From Lentibacillus lipolyticus (GTDB taxonomy: Bacteria > Bacillota > Bacilli > Bacillales > Amphibacillaceae): a stretch of 64,000 nt of DNA. Made by a program: the position numbers and the translations under genes. The notes below the pieces were generated by a model. That model was not told the origin of the DNA. It ran no database searches and worked only from the letters and a program-made list of their open reading frames with translations. Within the stretch, counting starts at the first letter, position 1; each line of letters begins with the position of its first letter. Below are positions 56,766-64,000 of this stretch, piece after piece. Location: assembly GCA_004145795.1 (NCBI GenBank), contig SEIO01000002.1, positions 121,929 to 185,928 on the forward strand. Reading direction: 5' to 3'.

Positions 56766-56781
56766 AGCACGGAAATTTAAC

Positions 56782-56820
56782 ACAGGCGGTCACGCTGAGA
56801 GAAAAGCGTGACTGCCTGTT
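56782..56820 (+). terminator. Terminator of asnB
   Basis: ACAGGCGGTCACGC/GCGTGACTGCCTGT arms (one mismatch) around a purine-rich loop, followed by T residues, about 20 bases after the asnB stop. Confidence 0.82.
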
Positions 56821-56875
56821 TGCATGGGGAGGGCCGTCAGTTCAGGCTGCAGTCTTTTTTAAAAAAGGGCCGATG

Positions 56876-57403
56876 TTAAAACGTCTGGCCCAGTTCCGTA
56901 TGCTGTTTATAGTATTGCCCCTTATCAACGTAAGATTTTCGAACTCGCGCCATTTCTTCGTAATCTTCGTCTGTCAGAGTGCGGACCACTTTTGCTGGCC
57001 GTCCTAATGCAAGCGAATGGGGCGGTATTTTTTTGCCGGGCGGAACAAGACTGCCTGCACCAATAAAAGCATGTTCCCCTATTTCGGAACCATCCAGAAT
57101 CAGTGATCCCATACCAATAAGGGCGTTGGATCGGATGGTACATGCATGCAGTGTGACCTGGTGTCCAACCGTCACATCATCCTCGATCGTTACTGGCATG
57201 TCGGGGCTTTGATGCAGAAGGGACAAATCCTGAATATTGACTCTGCGGCCGATTCTTGTCGGTGCTACGTCTCCGCGGATAACGGTTTTAAACCACACAC
57301 TGGAGTCTTCCTGAATCGTAACATCCCCGATAATGTCAGCATCATGTGCGACGAAAACAGATGGATGGATAGCTGGTTCCGTTTGTTTAAAGTGATATAT
57401 CAT
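56876..57403 (-). CDS. ytoA: Gamma-carbonic-anhydrase-like hexapeptide protein YtoA
   Basis: Left-handed beta-helix protein (175 residues) of the gamma-carbonic anhydrase/PaaY family. Hexapeptide repeats run from about residue 20 to 150 (DADIIGDVTIQEDSSVWFKT, VIRGDVAPTRIGRRVNIQD, TVGHQVTLHACTI, NALIGMGSLI). Metal-ligand histidines lie in SLLHQS, VGHQVTLHAC. Catalysis by this bacterial branch is unproven. ATG 57403 follows AGGGGG; ATG 57454 in frame has no site. Confidence 0.85.
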   Translation of the reverse strand: MIYHFKQTEPAIHPSVFVAHDADIIGDVTIQEDSSVWFKTVIRGDVAPTRIGRRVNIQDLSLLHQSPDMPVTIEDDVTVGHQVTLHACTIRSNALIGMGSLILDGSEIGEHAFIGAGSLVPPGKKIPPHSLALGRPAKVVRTLTDEDYEEMARVRKSYVDKGQYYKQHTELGQTF

Positions 57404-57566
57404 TTGAAACCCCCTAAAAAATATGGTGATATAAGTAGTATAGCTTTTGTCCATGAAGCAGACAAACTGGACGTGTTTACATACTGTGACAAAGCTTGGC
57501 GTTTTTTATAATGTATGTTTGCAGGCAAAGACCGTCACGTCCTGTGCGTTGTTAGGAGGGAATGGG

Positions 57567-58694
57567 TTGGGGTACAGCATACCAAAGACACCCGTGACAT
57601 TAATGGCCGCTGTATATCGGAAAATTTTTCCTGCAGTTCATAAAGAGTTGGCATATTGGCAGGAGCGGGCACAGCAAATACCAGACAATGAACTGCGGAA
57701 TCAGGCACTGGCCAGTATTGAGTCCAAGCGGTTCCACTGTCTGGGTGGTGCAGTTTATGCACTTCTTTCCGGATACAGGTGGCAGGAAGCAATCCGTTTT
57801 ATTGTTGCTTACCAGACAATCAGTGATTATTTGGATAATCTGTGTGACCGCAGCACATCCATGGATCCTGGGGATTTTCAGCAGCTTCACCAAGCGATGA
57901 CAGATGCCCTGAGTCAAGGAAATCCGATTAAAAATTACTATGCGTTCCGTCATGAACAAAGAGACGGCGAATATTTAGCAGACTTGGTCCGCACATGCCA
58001 GAAAACGATGCGGAAACTGGATAATTACGCGATCATTACTGGGTATTTGTCCCAGCTGGAAACACTTTATAGTGATCTTCAAGTACATAAACACGTCCGG
58101 TGGGATGAGCGCATTAGCCGGCTAAAGGCATGGTTCCGTGATCGTGCCAGTGCATCGACTCCCCTTTACTGGTACGAATTTGCAGCCGCTGCTGGCTCCA
58201 CTTTGGGTATTTTTTGTCTCGTATCTTATACATTAGGCGGCCGCATGAACGAAAATGTAGCGGGACAAGTTGTGGATAGTTATTTCCCGTTTATGCAAGG
58301 GATCCATATTTTACTGGATTATTATATTGATCAGGAAGAGGACCGGCGGGAAGGAGATTTGAATTTCTGCAATTATTATGAAAGTCATGCACATATGAAA
58401 GAACGTTTCAATTATTTTATTCGGCAGGCTGATAGACATGTGCAGCAGTTAATGGACAGGCAATTCCACAAGATGGTGCATCATGGGCTTGTTGGGCTTT
58501 ATCTGGGTGATCCAAAAGTGAAAGAACTGTATGAAGGAATGGATATAACAAATGCGCTGCTTCGTGAAAGTGGCAGTACCGCGTCTTTCTTTCATTGGAA
58601 TGTCAAACTGTATCATTGGATTCGAAAAATAAAGGCCCGGCTGCCTTTTCCCGAAAAGGCAGGTGATCGGGAAAGCAGCCGGGGAGATGGATAG
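57567..58694 (+). CDS. ytpB: Tetraprenyl-beta-curcumene synthase-like protein YtpB
   Basis: DUF2600 family class I terpene synthase (375 residues). In B. subtilis YtpB cyclises all-trans-heptaprenyl diphosphate to tetraprenyl-beta-curcumene, a C35 precursor of sporulenes. Aspartate-rich regions TISDYLDNLCDRSTSMDPGD (near residue 85) and YYIDQEEDRREGD (near 250) fit Mg-diphosphate binding. The start is TTG 57567 with TAGGAGGG six bases ahead; other starts lack a site. The lipase-like ytpA partner is absent. It ends one base before ytqB, which converges, with no terminator seen. Confidence 0.82.
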   Translation: MGYSIPKTPVTLMAAVYRKIFPAVHKELAYWQERAQQIPDNELRNQALASIESKRFHCLGGAVYALLSGYRWQEAIRFIVAYQTISDYLDNLCDRSTSMDPGDFQQLHQAMTDALSQGNPIKNYYAFRHEQRDGEYLADLVRTCQKTMRKLDNYAIITGYLSQLETLYSDLQVHKHVRWDERISRLKAWFRDRASASTPLYWYEFAAAAGSTLGIFCLVSYTLGGRMNENVAGQVVDSYFPFMQGIHILLDYYIDQEEDRREGDLNFCNYYESHAHMKERFNYFIRQADRHVQQLMDRQFHKMVHHGLVGLYLGDPKVKELYEGMDITNALLRESGSTASFFHWNVKLYHWIRKIKARLPFPEKAGDRESSRGDG

Positions 58695-58695
58695 G

Positions 58696-59265
58696 TTATT
58701 GTCTTTTTTGAATAGCTAAGATAAACGGTGGGTTGTTTTTTTGATTGATGAAACCGTAATATAAAACATGGTATAGCTTCTGATCGAGCAGCTGCACATA
58801 GCGCAGAAGATGCTCCTTTTCTTGGTCACCACCTTCATGCCCGTGATAAACAACGAGCACGATAAGTCCATTTTGTTTTAGGTGGGTCAGAATTCCTTCC
58901 AACGCCAGCACGGTTGTCTCGCTTTTGGTAATGACCGATTTATCACTACCGGGCAGGTAGCCTAGATTAAAAATGGCCGCACCGAGGCGTGTGAGCCGGT
59001 CTACCGGGATGTGATGGATAAAGTTGCTGTGACTGTCGTGGATAATTGTTGCGTTGGTCAGCTGCTGCTCAAAGAGGTGCTTTTTCGTATTGATAATAGC
59101 CTGTTCCTGAATATCGAATCCGTAAACATGGCCACTCGTGCCGACAGCTTTACTTAAAAAAGCAGTATCATGTCCGTTGCCGCACGTAGCGTCAATAACA
59201 GTATCACCTTTATCAATGACTTCGTTCAGTAAATGGTGTGCATAATTGAGGATTCCTTTTACCAT
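58696..59265 (-). CDS. ytqB: Class I SAM-dependent methyltransferase YtqB
   Basis: Rossmann-fold methyltransferase (189 residues) with motif I VIDATCGNGHDTAFL, then GFDIQEQAI and the catalytic-side FNLGYLPGSDKS and VVYHGHEGG. YtqB-type enzymes in several firmicutes modify tRNA (the MnmM class acts on the mnm5 wobble uridine); this assignment is from family knowledge. Start ATG 59265 has AAAGGAG 11 bases ahead; ATG 59292 is in frame. Confidence 0.83.
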   Translation of the reverse strand: MVKGILNYAHHLLNEVIDKGDTVIDATCGNGHDTAFLSKAVGTSGHVYGFDIQEQAIINTKKHLFEQQLTNATIIHDSHSNFIHHIPVDRLTRLGAAIFNLGYLPGSDKSVITKSETTVLALEGILTHLKQNGLIVLVVYHGHEGGDQEKEHLLRYVQLLDQKLYHVLYYGFINQKNNPPFILAIQKRQ

Positions 59266-59350
59266 GAATGTTTGTACTCCTTTATGTAACATGCTATTAT
59301 TAGTTTATCATGAAATAGAAACAACAGGAAAGCTCACGCACCAGGTTGCC

Positions 59351-59379
59351 TTGACAAAGGCGGGTGCATTGACTACAAT
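59351..59379 (+). promoter_or_regulatory. Sigma-A promoter of the T-box-leuS unit
   Basis: TTGACA (59351-59356) and TACAAT (59374-59379) are 17 bases apart. Confidence 0.85.
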
Positions 59380-59389
59380 TCGTTTTACA

Positions 59390-59635
59390 TAGCTGACCGG
59401 CGATGCGAAGGAGCAGTAGTGAACCTCCCCGGGTAAAGCGAGACAGTGGCTGGTGTGAACTGTCCCCGAAGGTTCATGAACTCACCTTTCGAGCTGCATG
59501 GATGAACTATAGTAGTTCGTGCCGTCCATCCGCGTTAAGGATACAAGCGAGCACATATAAAGTGCTAATTTGGGTGGTACCGCGGGAAAAAGCTTCTCGT
59601 CCCTTTCATGGGGGATGAGTGGCTTTTTTATTGGG
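59390..59635 (+). ncRNA. Leucine T-box leader
   Basis: The T-box core TGGGTGGTACCGCGGG is at 59571-59586, preceded by stem III and a long stem I. The specifier codon is read as CTC (59481-59483) in the usual GAA-codon-ACC setting, specifying leucine in agreement with leuS downstream. Uncharged tRNA-Leu pairs with the leader and favours read-through of the terminator at about 59591-59630. Confidence 0.93.
59591..59632 (+). terminator. T-box-controlled terminator ahead of leuS
   Basis: AGCTTCTCGTCCC pairs with GGGGATGAGTGGCT (a few mismatches) and is followed by six T residues. The antiterminator uses the T-box bases. Confidence 0.85.
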
Positions 59636-59713
59636 CAGGCATCGTTCATATAGACGTCTGATTTAACGGAAAAGATAGCGTTATCAGTAAAAAAGAATAA
59701 GGAGGACTAGGTT

Positions 59714-62128
59714 ATGAGCTTCAATCATCAAGAAATCGAAAAGAAATGGCAAGATTACTGGGCTCGCCATAAAACATTTAAAACCGATACGTATGCAGAT
59801 AAGGAAAAAGTGTATGCACTTGATATGTTTCCTTACCCTTCTGGAGCTGGTCTGCATGTCGGTCACCCGGAAGGATACACAGCAACCGATATATTCTCCC
59901 GGATGAAACGGATGCAAGGCTACGAAGTTCTGCACCCAATGGGATGGGATGCGTTCGGACTGCCTGCAGAGCAATATGCCCTTGATACTGGGAACAGCCC
60001 AGCGGCATTCACAGAGGAGAACATTGCAACATTTAAACGGCAAATTAAAGAGCTGGGTTTTTCTTACGACTGGGATCGTGAAATTAATACGACAGATCCA
60101 AATTACTACAAATGGACACAATGGATCTTTACCAAATTATATGAACATGGACTGGCTTATATGGATGAAGTTGCGGTCAATTGGTGTCCAGCGCTCGGCA
60201 CCGTCCTTGCCAATGAAGAAGTGATTGACGGGAAGAGCGAGCGCGGCGGTCATCCAGTGATTCGCAAACCAATGAAACAATGGATGCTCAAGATAACTGC
60301 ATATGCCGACCGTCTTCTTGAGGATTTGGAAGAAGTTGACTGGCCGGAAAGCATAAAAGAAATGCAACGGAATTGGATTGGCCGTTCGGAAGGTGCCGAG
60401 ATCACATTCCACGTGGACGACCATTCGGAACAATTTACTGCGTTCACGACCAGACCAGATACCCTATTTGGAGCAACGTATGCCGTCTTTGCTCCGGAAC
60501 ACCCCCTTGTCGAAAAAATCGTGACAACGGAACAAAAGGAGAAAGTTGATGCATACCTTAAGGAAATCGAAACGAAGTCAGACCTTGAGCGGACGGACCT
60601 GGCCAAGGAAAAAACCGGTGTCTTCACAGGTGCCTATGCCATTAATCCGGTGAATAATGAAAAAATGCCAATCTGGATTGCTGATTATGTATTAATGGGG
60701 TACGGAAGTGGGGCAATTATGGCAGTTCCAGGCCATGACGAACGTGACTTTGAATTTGCCCGGAAATTTGAATTGCCGATTAAAGAAGTGGTTGCCGGTG
60801 GTGATCTTTCTCGCGAAGCTTATACCGACGACGGGGAGCATGTTAATTCCGACTTTTTGAACGGTCTGTATACGGATGAGGCCATCGTTAAAATGATTGA
60901 ATGGCTGGAGGAAAAAGGAATTGGTACGCGTAAAGTAACATACCGCCTTAGGGACTGGCTGTTTTCAAGGCAGCGCTACTGGGGTGAGCCGATTCCGATT
61001 ATCCATTGGGAAGACGGGTCCATGAGTGCTGTTCCAGAGGAGGAACTGCCGCTTGAACTGCCGGAGATGGATGAAATAAAACCGTCCGGCACCGGTGAAT
61101 CTCCGCTGGCAACAAGTGATTGGGTCCATGTCACGGATCCAGAAACCGGCATGAAAGGCCGCCGTGAAACGAACACCATGCCACAGTGGGCAGGAAGCTG
61201 CTGGTACTTCTTGCGGTTTATCGATCCAAACAACCCCGATAAGCTGGCTGATCCTGACGCTCTGAAGGAATGGCTTCCAGTTGATATTTATATTGGTGGT
61301 GCTGAGCATGCAGTACTCCATCTCTTATATGCACGGTTCTGGCATAAATTCTTATATGACATTGGTGCCGTACCTACGAAAGAACCATTCATGAAATTGT
61401 TCAATCAGGGGATGATTCTTGGAGAAGGCAATGAAAAAATGAGTAAATCAAAAGGGAATGTTGTGAACCCGGATGATATCATTTCGACCCATGGTGCCGA
61501 CACACTGCGGCTATATGAAATGTTCATGGGACCACTGGATGCCGCCGTTGCCTGGTCGACGAATGGTCTTGATGGTGCCCGTCGTTTCCTTGACCGGGTA
61601 TGGCGTTTGATAGTGAATGAGGACAACGAGTTATCTGATAAAATTGTGGATACCCATGAGGCTTCTCAAATGGATAAAGTCTATCATGAAACAGTGAAAA
61701 AGGTTGAAGAAGACTTTGAAAACCTGCACTTTAATACGGGAATCTCACAGCTAATGGTATTTATCAACGAAGGCTACAAAGCTGAAACCATTCCAAAAAA
61801 ATATATCGAAGGATTTGTGAAACTGCTGTCCCCGGTGGCACCGCATCTGTCTGAAGAAATGTGGCAGATTCTGGGCCATAACAACACCATCAGTTATGAA
61901 AAGTGGCCAGAGTATGATGAAAGTAAGCTTATTGAAGACGAAGTGGAAATTGTCCTGCAGGTAATGGGGAAAGTCCGCGCTAAAATGAACGTACCAAAAG
62001 ATATAACAAAGGAAGAATTGGAAAAACAGGCACTGCAGCATGAAAAGATTCAGGAGTTTCTGGAAGGAAAAACAGTGCGGAAAGTCATTGTAGTTCCTGG
62101 GAAGCTGGTAAATGTTGTAGCAAATTAG
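59714..62128 (+). CDS. leuS: Leucyl-tRNA synthetase
   Basis: Class I synthetase (804 residues) that charges tRNA-Leu. The HIGH-type motif is in [13 protein letters not shown] near residue 40, the CP1 editing domain includes [14 protein letters not shown] near 250, and KMSKSKGNV lies near 574-582. ATG 59714 follows AAGGAGGA. Expression is set by the T-box. Confidence 0.97.
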   Translation: MSFNHQEIEKKWQDYWARHKTFKTDTYADKEKVYALDMFPYPSGAGLHVGHPEGYTATDIFSRMKRMQGYEVLHPMGWDAFGLPAEQYALDTGNSPAAFTEENIATFKRQIKELGFSYDWDREINTTDPNYYKWTQWIFTKLYEHGLAYMDEVAVNWCPALGTVLANEEVIDGKSERGGHPVIRKPMKQWMLKITAYADRLLEDLEEVDWPESIKEMQRNWIGRSEGAEITFHVDDHSEQFTAFTTRPDTLFGATYAVFAPEHPLVEKIVTTEQKEKVDAYLKEIETKSDLERTDLAKEKTGVFTGAYAINPVNNEKMPIWIADYVLMGYGSGAIMAVPGHDERDFEFARKFELPIKEVVAGGDLSREAYTDDGEHVNSDFLNGLYTDEAIVKMIEWLEEKGIGTRKVTYRLRDWLFSRQRYWGEPIPIIHWEDGSMSAVPEEELPLELPEMDEIKPSGTGESPLATSDWVHVTDPETGMKGRRETNTMPQWAGSCWYFLRFIDPNNPDKLADPDALKEWLPVDIYIGGAEHAVLHLLYARFWHKFLYDIGAVPTKEPFMKLFNQGMILGEGNEKMSKSKGNVVNPDDIISTHGADTLRLYEMFMGPLDAAVAWSTNGLDGARRFLDRVWRLIVNEDNELSDKIVDTHEASQMDKVYHETVKKVEEDFENLHFNTGISQLMVFINEGYKAETIPKKYIEGFVKLLSPVAPHLSEEMWQILGHNNTISYEKWPEYDESKLIEDEVEIVLQVMGKVRAKMNVPKDITKEELEKQALQHEKIQEFLEGKTVRKVIVVPGKLVNVVAN

Positions 62129-62157
62129 TTTCATGTGTAAGAAATGAATGATATCTA

Positions 62158-62196
62158 AAAAAGGATCTCTTCCATCATTGAAGAGATCCTTTTTAC
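62158..62196 (+). terminator. Terminator of leuS
   Basis: AAAAGGATCTCTTC and GAAGAGATCCTTTT arms around a seven-base loop, followed by T residues. Confidence 0.93.
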
Positions 62197-62253
62197 ATTT
62201 GAATGGATTTCATGAGAGACATTTATACCAGTGTACGAAAGTGCAGGCAGGCC

Positions 62254-63003
62254 TTAGTTGGACGGAACCCACTCGGTTTTTAAAATAATCCATTGGTCTT
62301 GCTCATAATACCACAACGTTTCCACTGTGCCGAGTCGGTGATTCCGGAATGCTCCGTGAATGCGCTGTTTGCTTTTTAGACCATACCCTTTTTCTTTGCT
62401 GATTTTAATTGGTTTAAACGATGCAATTGGCTCAATCATTGGCGACGTTCTTTCAAGCAGTTTTCCATTCTTATCATAGATGCCAAGTTTTGCATACTTG
62501 GAGGCCTGGTCACTAATATCCACGTTAGCCGGCTTTTTGTCAGGAGATAACTGGACTTCCACCTGAAAGTCATCATTGAATTGGGCTGTGATATATTTCT
62601 GTTCTGGTAGAGCCATTTTATTGAGCTTGCCATTGTTTAACGTATGCAGCTGATAATCGTGCAGATTAGCATTCTTATTCGCTAAACGCTGGTATAAAAT
62701 ATCTTTTACACCGTCATGATTTAAATCGCGAAACTTGATTCGCGGTTGATATCCGCCTTCATACTGTACTTCCCATTCCTCGTCATCTTTTGAGGATATA
62801 GAAACCCACGTATCAACATAGTATTCCGTGTCGTCTGCGAACAATAATCCTTTTAAATCAATGGTCTCTTTCTCAGCGTCACCAGTTACATCCTCATTAT
62901 ATGTGGCAAGCTGCTGGGGAGGTGGTTTATTCGTTTCTTCCGTTGCCATTGCGGTAACCGGCAATAACAGGATAAGCCCCAACAAACGGATGAAATGTTT
63001 CAT
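62254..63003 (-). CDS. Hypothetical secreted protein with a calcium-loop-like motif
   Basis: A 249-residue protein with a clear signal peptide (LLGLILLLPVTAMA, cleavage near residue 19-21). It contains DLNHDGVKD (near residue 95), which resembles a calcium-binding EF-hand/FG-GAP type loop, inside repeated beta-rich segments (YVDTWVSIS, EWEVQYEGGYQPRIKFRD, ITAQFNDDFQVEVQL). The family is not recognised. Start ATG 63003 has GAGGTG six bases ahead; GTG 63012 is also in frame. It stands alone between leuS and the decayed rhodanese. Confidence 0.7.
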   Translation of the reverse strand: MKHFIRLLGLILLLPVTAMATEETNKPPPQQLATYNEDVTGDAEKETIDLKGLLFADDTEYYVDTWVSISSKDDEEWEVQYEGGYQPRIKFRDLNHDGVKDILYQRLANKNANLHDYQLHTLNNGKLNKMALPEQKYITAQFNDDFQVEVQLSPDKKPANVDISDQASKYAKLGIYDKNGKLLERTSPMIEPIASFKPIKISKEKGYGLKSKQRIHGAFRNHRLGTVETLWYYEQDQWIILKTEWVPSN

Positions 63004-63109
63004 TCGATTCACCTCAGCTGTCTGGTGTTGCTAGTTTGTGTTATGTTTTTGCGTATTATGCACATAACAATCGTTATTGTGGCGTTGGGAAAGGATGATA
63101 AGATTTCTA

Positions 63110-63392
63110 ATGGATTGTATTAATAAAGTAACATCAAAAGAAGTGGAGTAATTAGAGGGAGAGGAAAACTATACAGTCGTCGTGGATGTTCGCGAAGACG
63201 ATGATGTGGCACGGAGCATGGTGAAAAACGCTAAACTAAAAAAGCCTCACAATCTTGGGCGACCTGGACAAAGACTGTATTATTGTATGCCGTTCTGGTA
63301 ATCGGAGTATGATGGTGCCTTCTTTCTTGGATGAACGTGGTTTTATAATGGAAGGTAGTATGCTGAAGTGGGAAGGGGAAGTCGTTATGTGA
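63110..63392 (+). pseudogene. ytwF: Decayed rhodanese-like sulfurtransferase gene (ytwF-like)
   Basis: The 5' part reads VTSKEVE, a TAA stop in frame, then EENYTVVVDVREDDDVA; a shift of frame later gives GDLDKDCIIVCRSGNRSMM, FLDERGF, MEGSMLKWEGEV and a stop at 63390-63392. CRSGNRS is the rhodanese active-site loop with its cysteine. One nonsense codon, at least one frameshift and missing segments make it inactive. In B. subtilis a rhodanese gene (ytwF) lies in the leuS neighbourhood. Confidence 0.82.
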
Positions 63393-63410
63393 GCAACTAG
63401 GAAAGCAGGG

Positions 63411-63442
63411 GGGAAGATCTACCCATTATCTTCCTTTTACTT
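63411..63442 (+). terminator. Terminator-like hairpin after the decayed rhodanese gene
   Basis: GGAAGAT (63411-63417) pairs with ATCTTCC (63428-63434), followed by TTTTAC. It was probably the terminator of the lost gene. Confidence 0.6.
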
Positions 63443-63558
63443 TCTCGGAAGATACCGTTGACTTTTTGGTTCTGGGGTAGTATTATGTATCTTGCTGTTG
63501 AAAAACAGCGCAAAAAATAGTAACCATCAAATATGGCAATAAAAAATCGAAAAAATAA

Positions 63559-63587
63559 TTGACTTCAGTTTCGGATGATGGTATAGT
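63559..63587 (+). promoter_or_regulatory. rRNA operon promoter P1
   Basis: TTGACT (63559-63564) and TATAGT (63582-63587), spacing 17 bases. Confidence 0.78.
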
Positions 63588-63656
63588 TAATATCGTCGCT
63601 TTTTCAGCGGAACAATAACTTCCTATATTAACGAGAAAGAAGTTCATGAAAAACTA

Positions 63657-63685
63657 TTGACTCTAAAGAAGTTATCTGCTATAAT
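63657..63685 (+). promoter_or_regulatory. rRNA operon promoter P2
   Basis: TTGACT (63657-63662) and TATAAT (63680-63685), spacing 17 bases. Tandem promoters are usual for Bacillus rRNA operons. Confidence 0.85.
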
Positions 63686-63710
63686 GAAAAAGTTGACTCA
63701 TAAAAATGTT

Positions 63711-63871
63711 TCGCTCTTTGAAAACTGAACAAAACAGCCAGTATGACAAAATAGATGTCAAAGGTTGGGTGTCGGATGCTTTAGCATCTGGCAATAACGC
63801 CAGCCCTTCGATGTCAATTTGCAAGCTAAGATGGTGAATAGAACCGATCGGTGTCGGTTTTATCGCAAACT
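63711..63871 (+). other. 16S leader with boxA-type antitermination signal
   Basis: TCGCTCTTTGAAAA at 63711-63724 followed by CTGAACAAAACAGCCAG is the conserved Bacillus pre-16S boxA region. Downstream are the small palindromes TGACA/TGTCA (63745-63759) and GGATGC/GCATCT (63774-63788). There is no gene; RNase III trimming sites should lie in this leader. Confidence 0.8.
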
Positions 63872-64000
63872 TTTTTGGAGAGTTTGATCTTGGCTCAGGA
63901 CGAACGCTGGCGGCGTGCCTAATACATGCAAGTCGAGCGCGGGAAGCAGGCAAACACCCTTCGGGGTGTGCGCCTGTGGAACGAGCGGCGGACGGGTGAG
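63872..64000 (+). rRNA. rrs: 16S ribosomal RNA, 5' end (partial)
   Basis: The universal 5' sequence (GGAGAGTTTGAT, TGGCTCAGGACGAACGCTGG, CGGCGTGCCTAATACATGCA) is followed by a V1 loop with CCCTTCGGGG and GAACGAGCGGCGGACGGGTG, typical of Bacillaceae. Base 63890 is T where nearly all bacteria have C or A (E. coli position 19). The gene continues past the right edge. Confidence 0.97.

Overview
The window comes from a low-to-mid G+C, endospore-forming firmicute of the Bacillaceae, most likely a halophilic or halotolerant genus of the Virgibacillus/Lentibacillus/Oceanobacillus type. The evidence is gene content (sporulation genes lytH, yunB, yutH, yutC-like and kapB; the menaquinone set; a SufCDSUB operon), strong AGGAGG-type ribosome binding sites, sigma-A promoters, RNA-based control (FMN, SAM-I, T-box), and the first ~129 bases of a 16S gene at the right edge. 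The genus is inferred from memory of such sequences, not from a search.

Layout. 1-5102: end of an arginine operon (carB end, argF, argG, argH). 5301-10722: Fe-S assembly operon sufCDSUB, with an unusual structured RNA between sufU and sufB. 10852-14332: yunE-yunD-yunC-yunB. 14635-16267: a sodium-coupled amino-acid transporter (metP) and its tiny partner metS. 16306-28651: a block matching the B. subtilis yun/yut/yum/yui neighbourhood (lytH, yutC, yutD, yutE, yutF, yutG, yutH, yutI, yuzD, yutM, yumC, yuiB, yuiC, yuiD, bioY, deoD). 28851-37829: an isolated HPr gene, kapB, sodC, patB, pgi, yuzA, yugI, yugN, the potassium channel yugO, a thioredoxin-fold protein and an M42 peptidase. 37947-38847: FMN riboswitch and ribU. 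38947-46881: menaquinone genes, with a hotdog thioesterase and menA diverging from menF-menD-menH-menB-menE. 46916-47897: Fur box and an iron-siderophore ABC ATPase. 48041-59265: two hypotheticals, ytkD, ytlC-ytlD, pckA, SAM riboswitch with metK, asnB, ytoA, ytpB, ytqB. 59351-62128: T-box and leuS. 62254-64000: a secreted hypothetical, a decayed rhodanese gene and the start of an rRNA operon (two promoters, boxA, 16S 5' end).

The genes are almost all chromosomal core. There is no phage, insertion sequence, integron, CRISPR array, tRNA gene or obvious defence island. Gene order against B. subtilis shows local losses: dapF is reduced to a C-terminal scrap before yutM, the leuS-linked rhodanese is broken, no kinB adjoins kapB, no mstX precedes yugO, and no substrate-binding gene accompanies ytlC-ytlD.

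I found no convincing new multi-gene system. The points most worth a second look are small-scale: a three-way-junction RNA in the suf operon, two genes whose ribosome binding site lies in a strong hairpin, a pair of dispersed terminator-like repeats, an orphan HPr, and a non-coding stretch at 36590-36722 ending in a hairpin with no gene in front of it.
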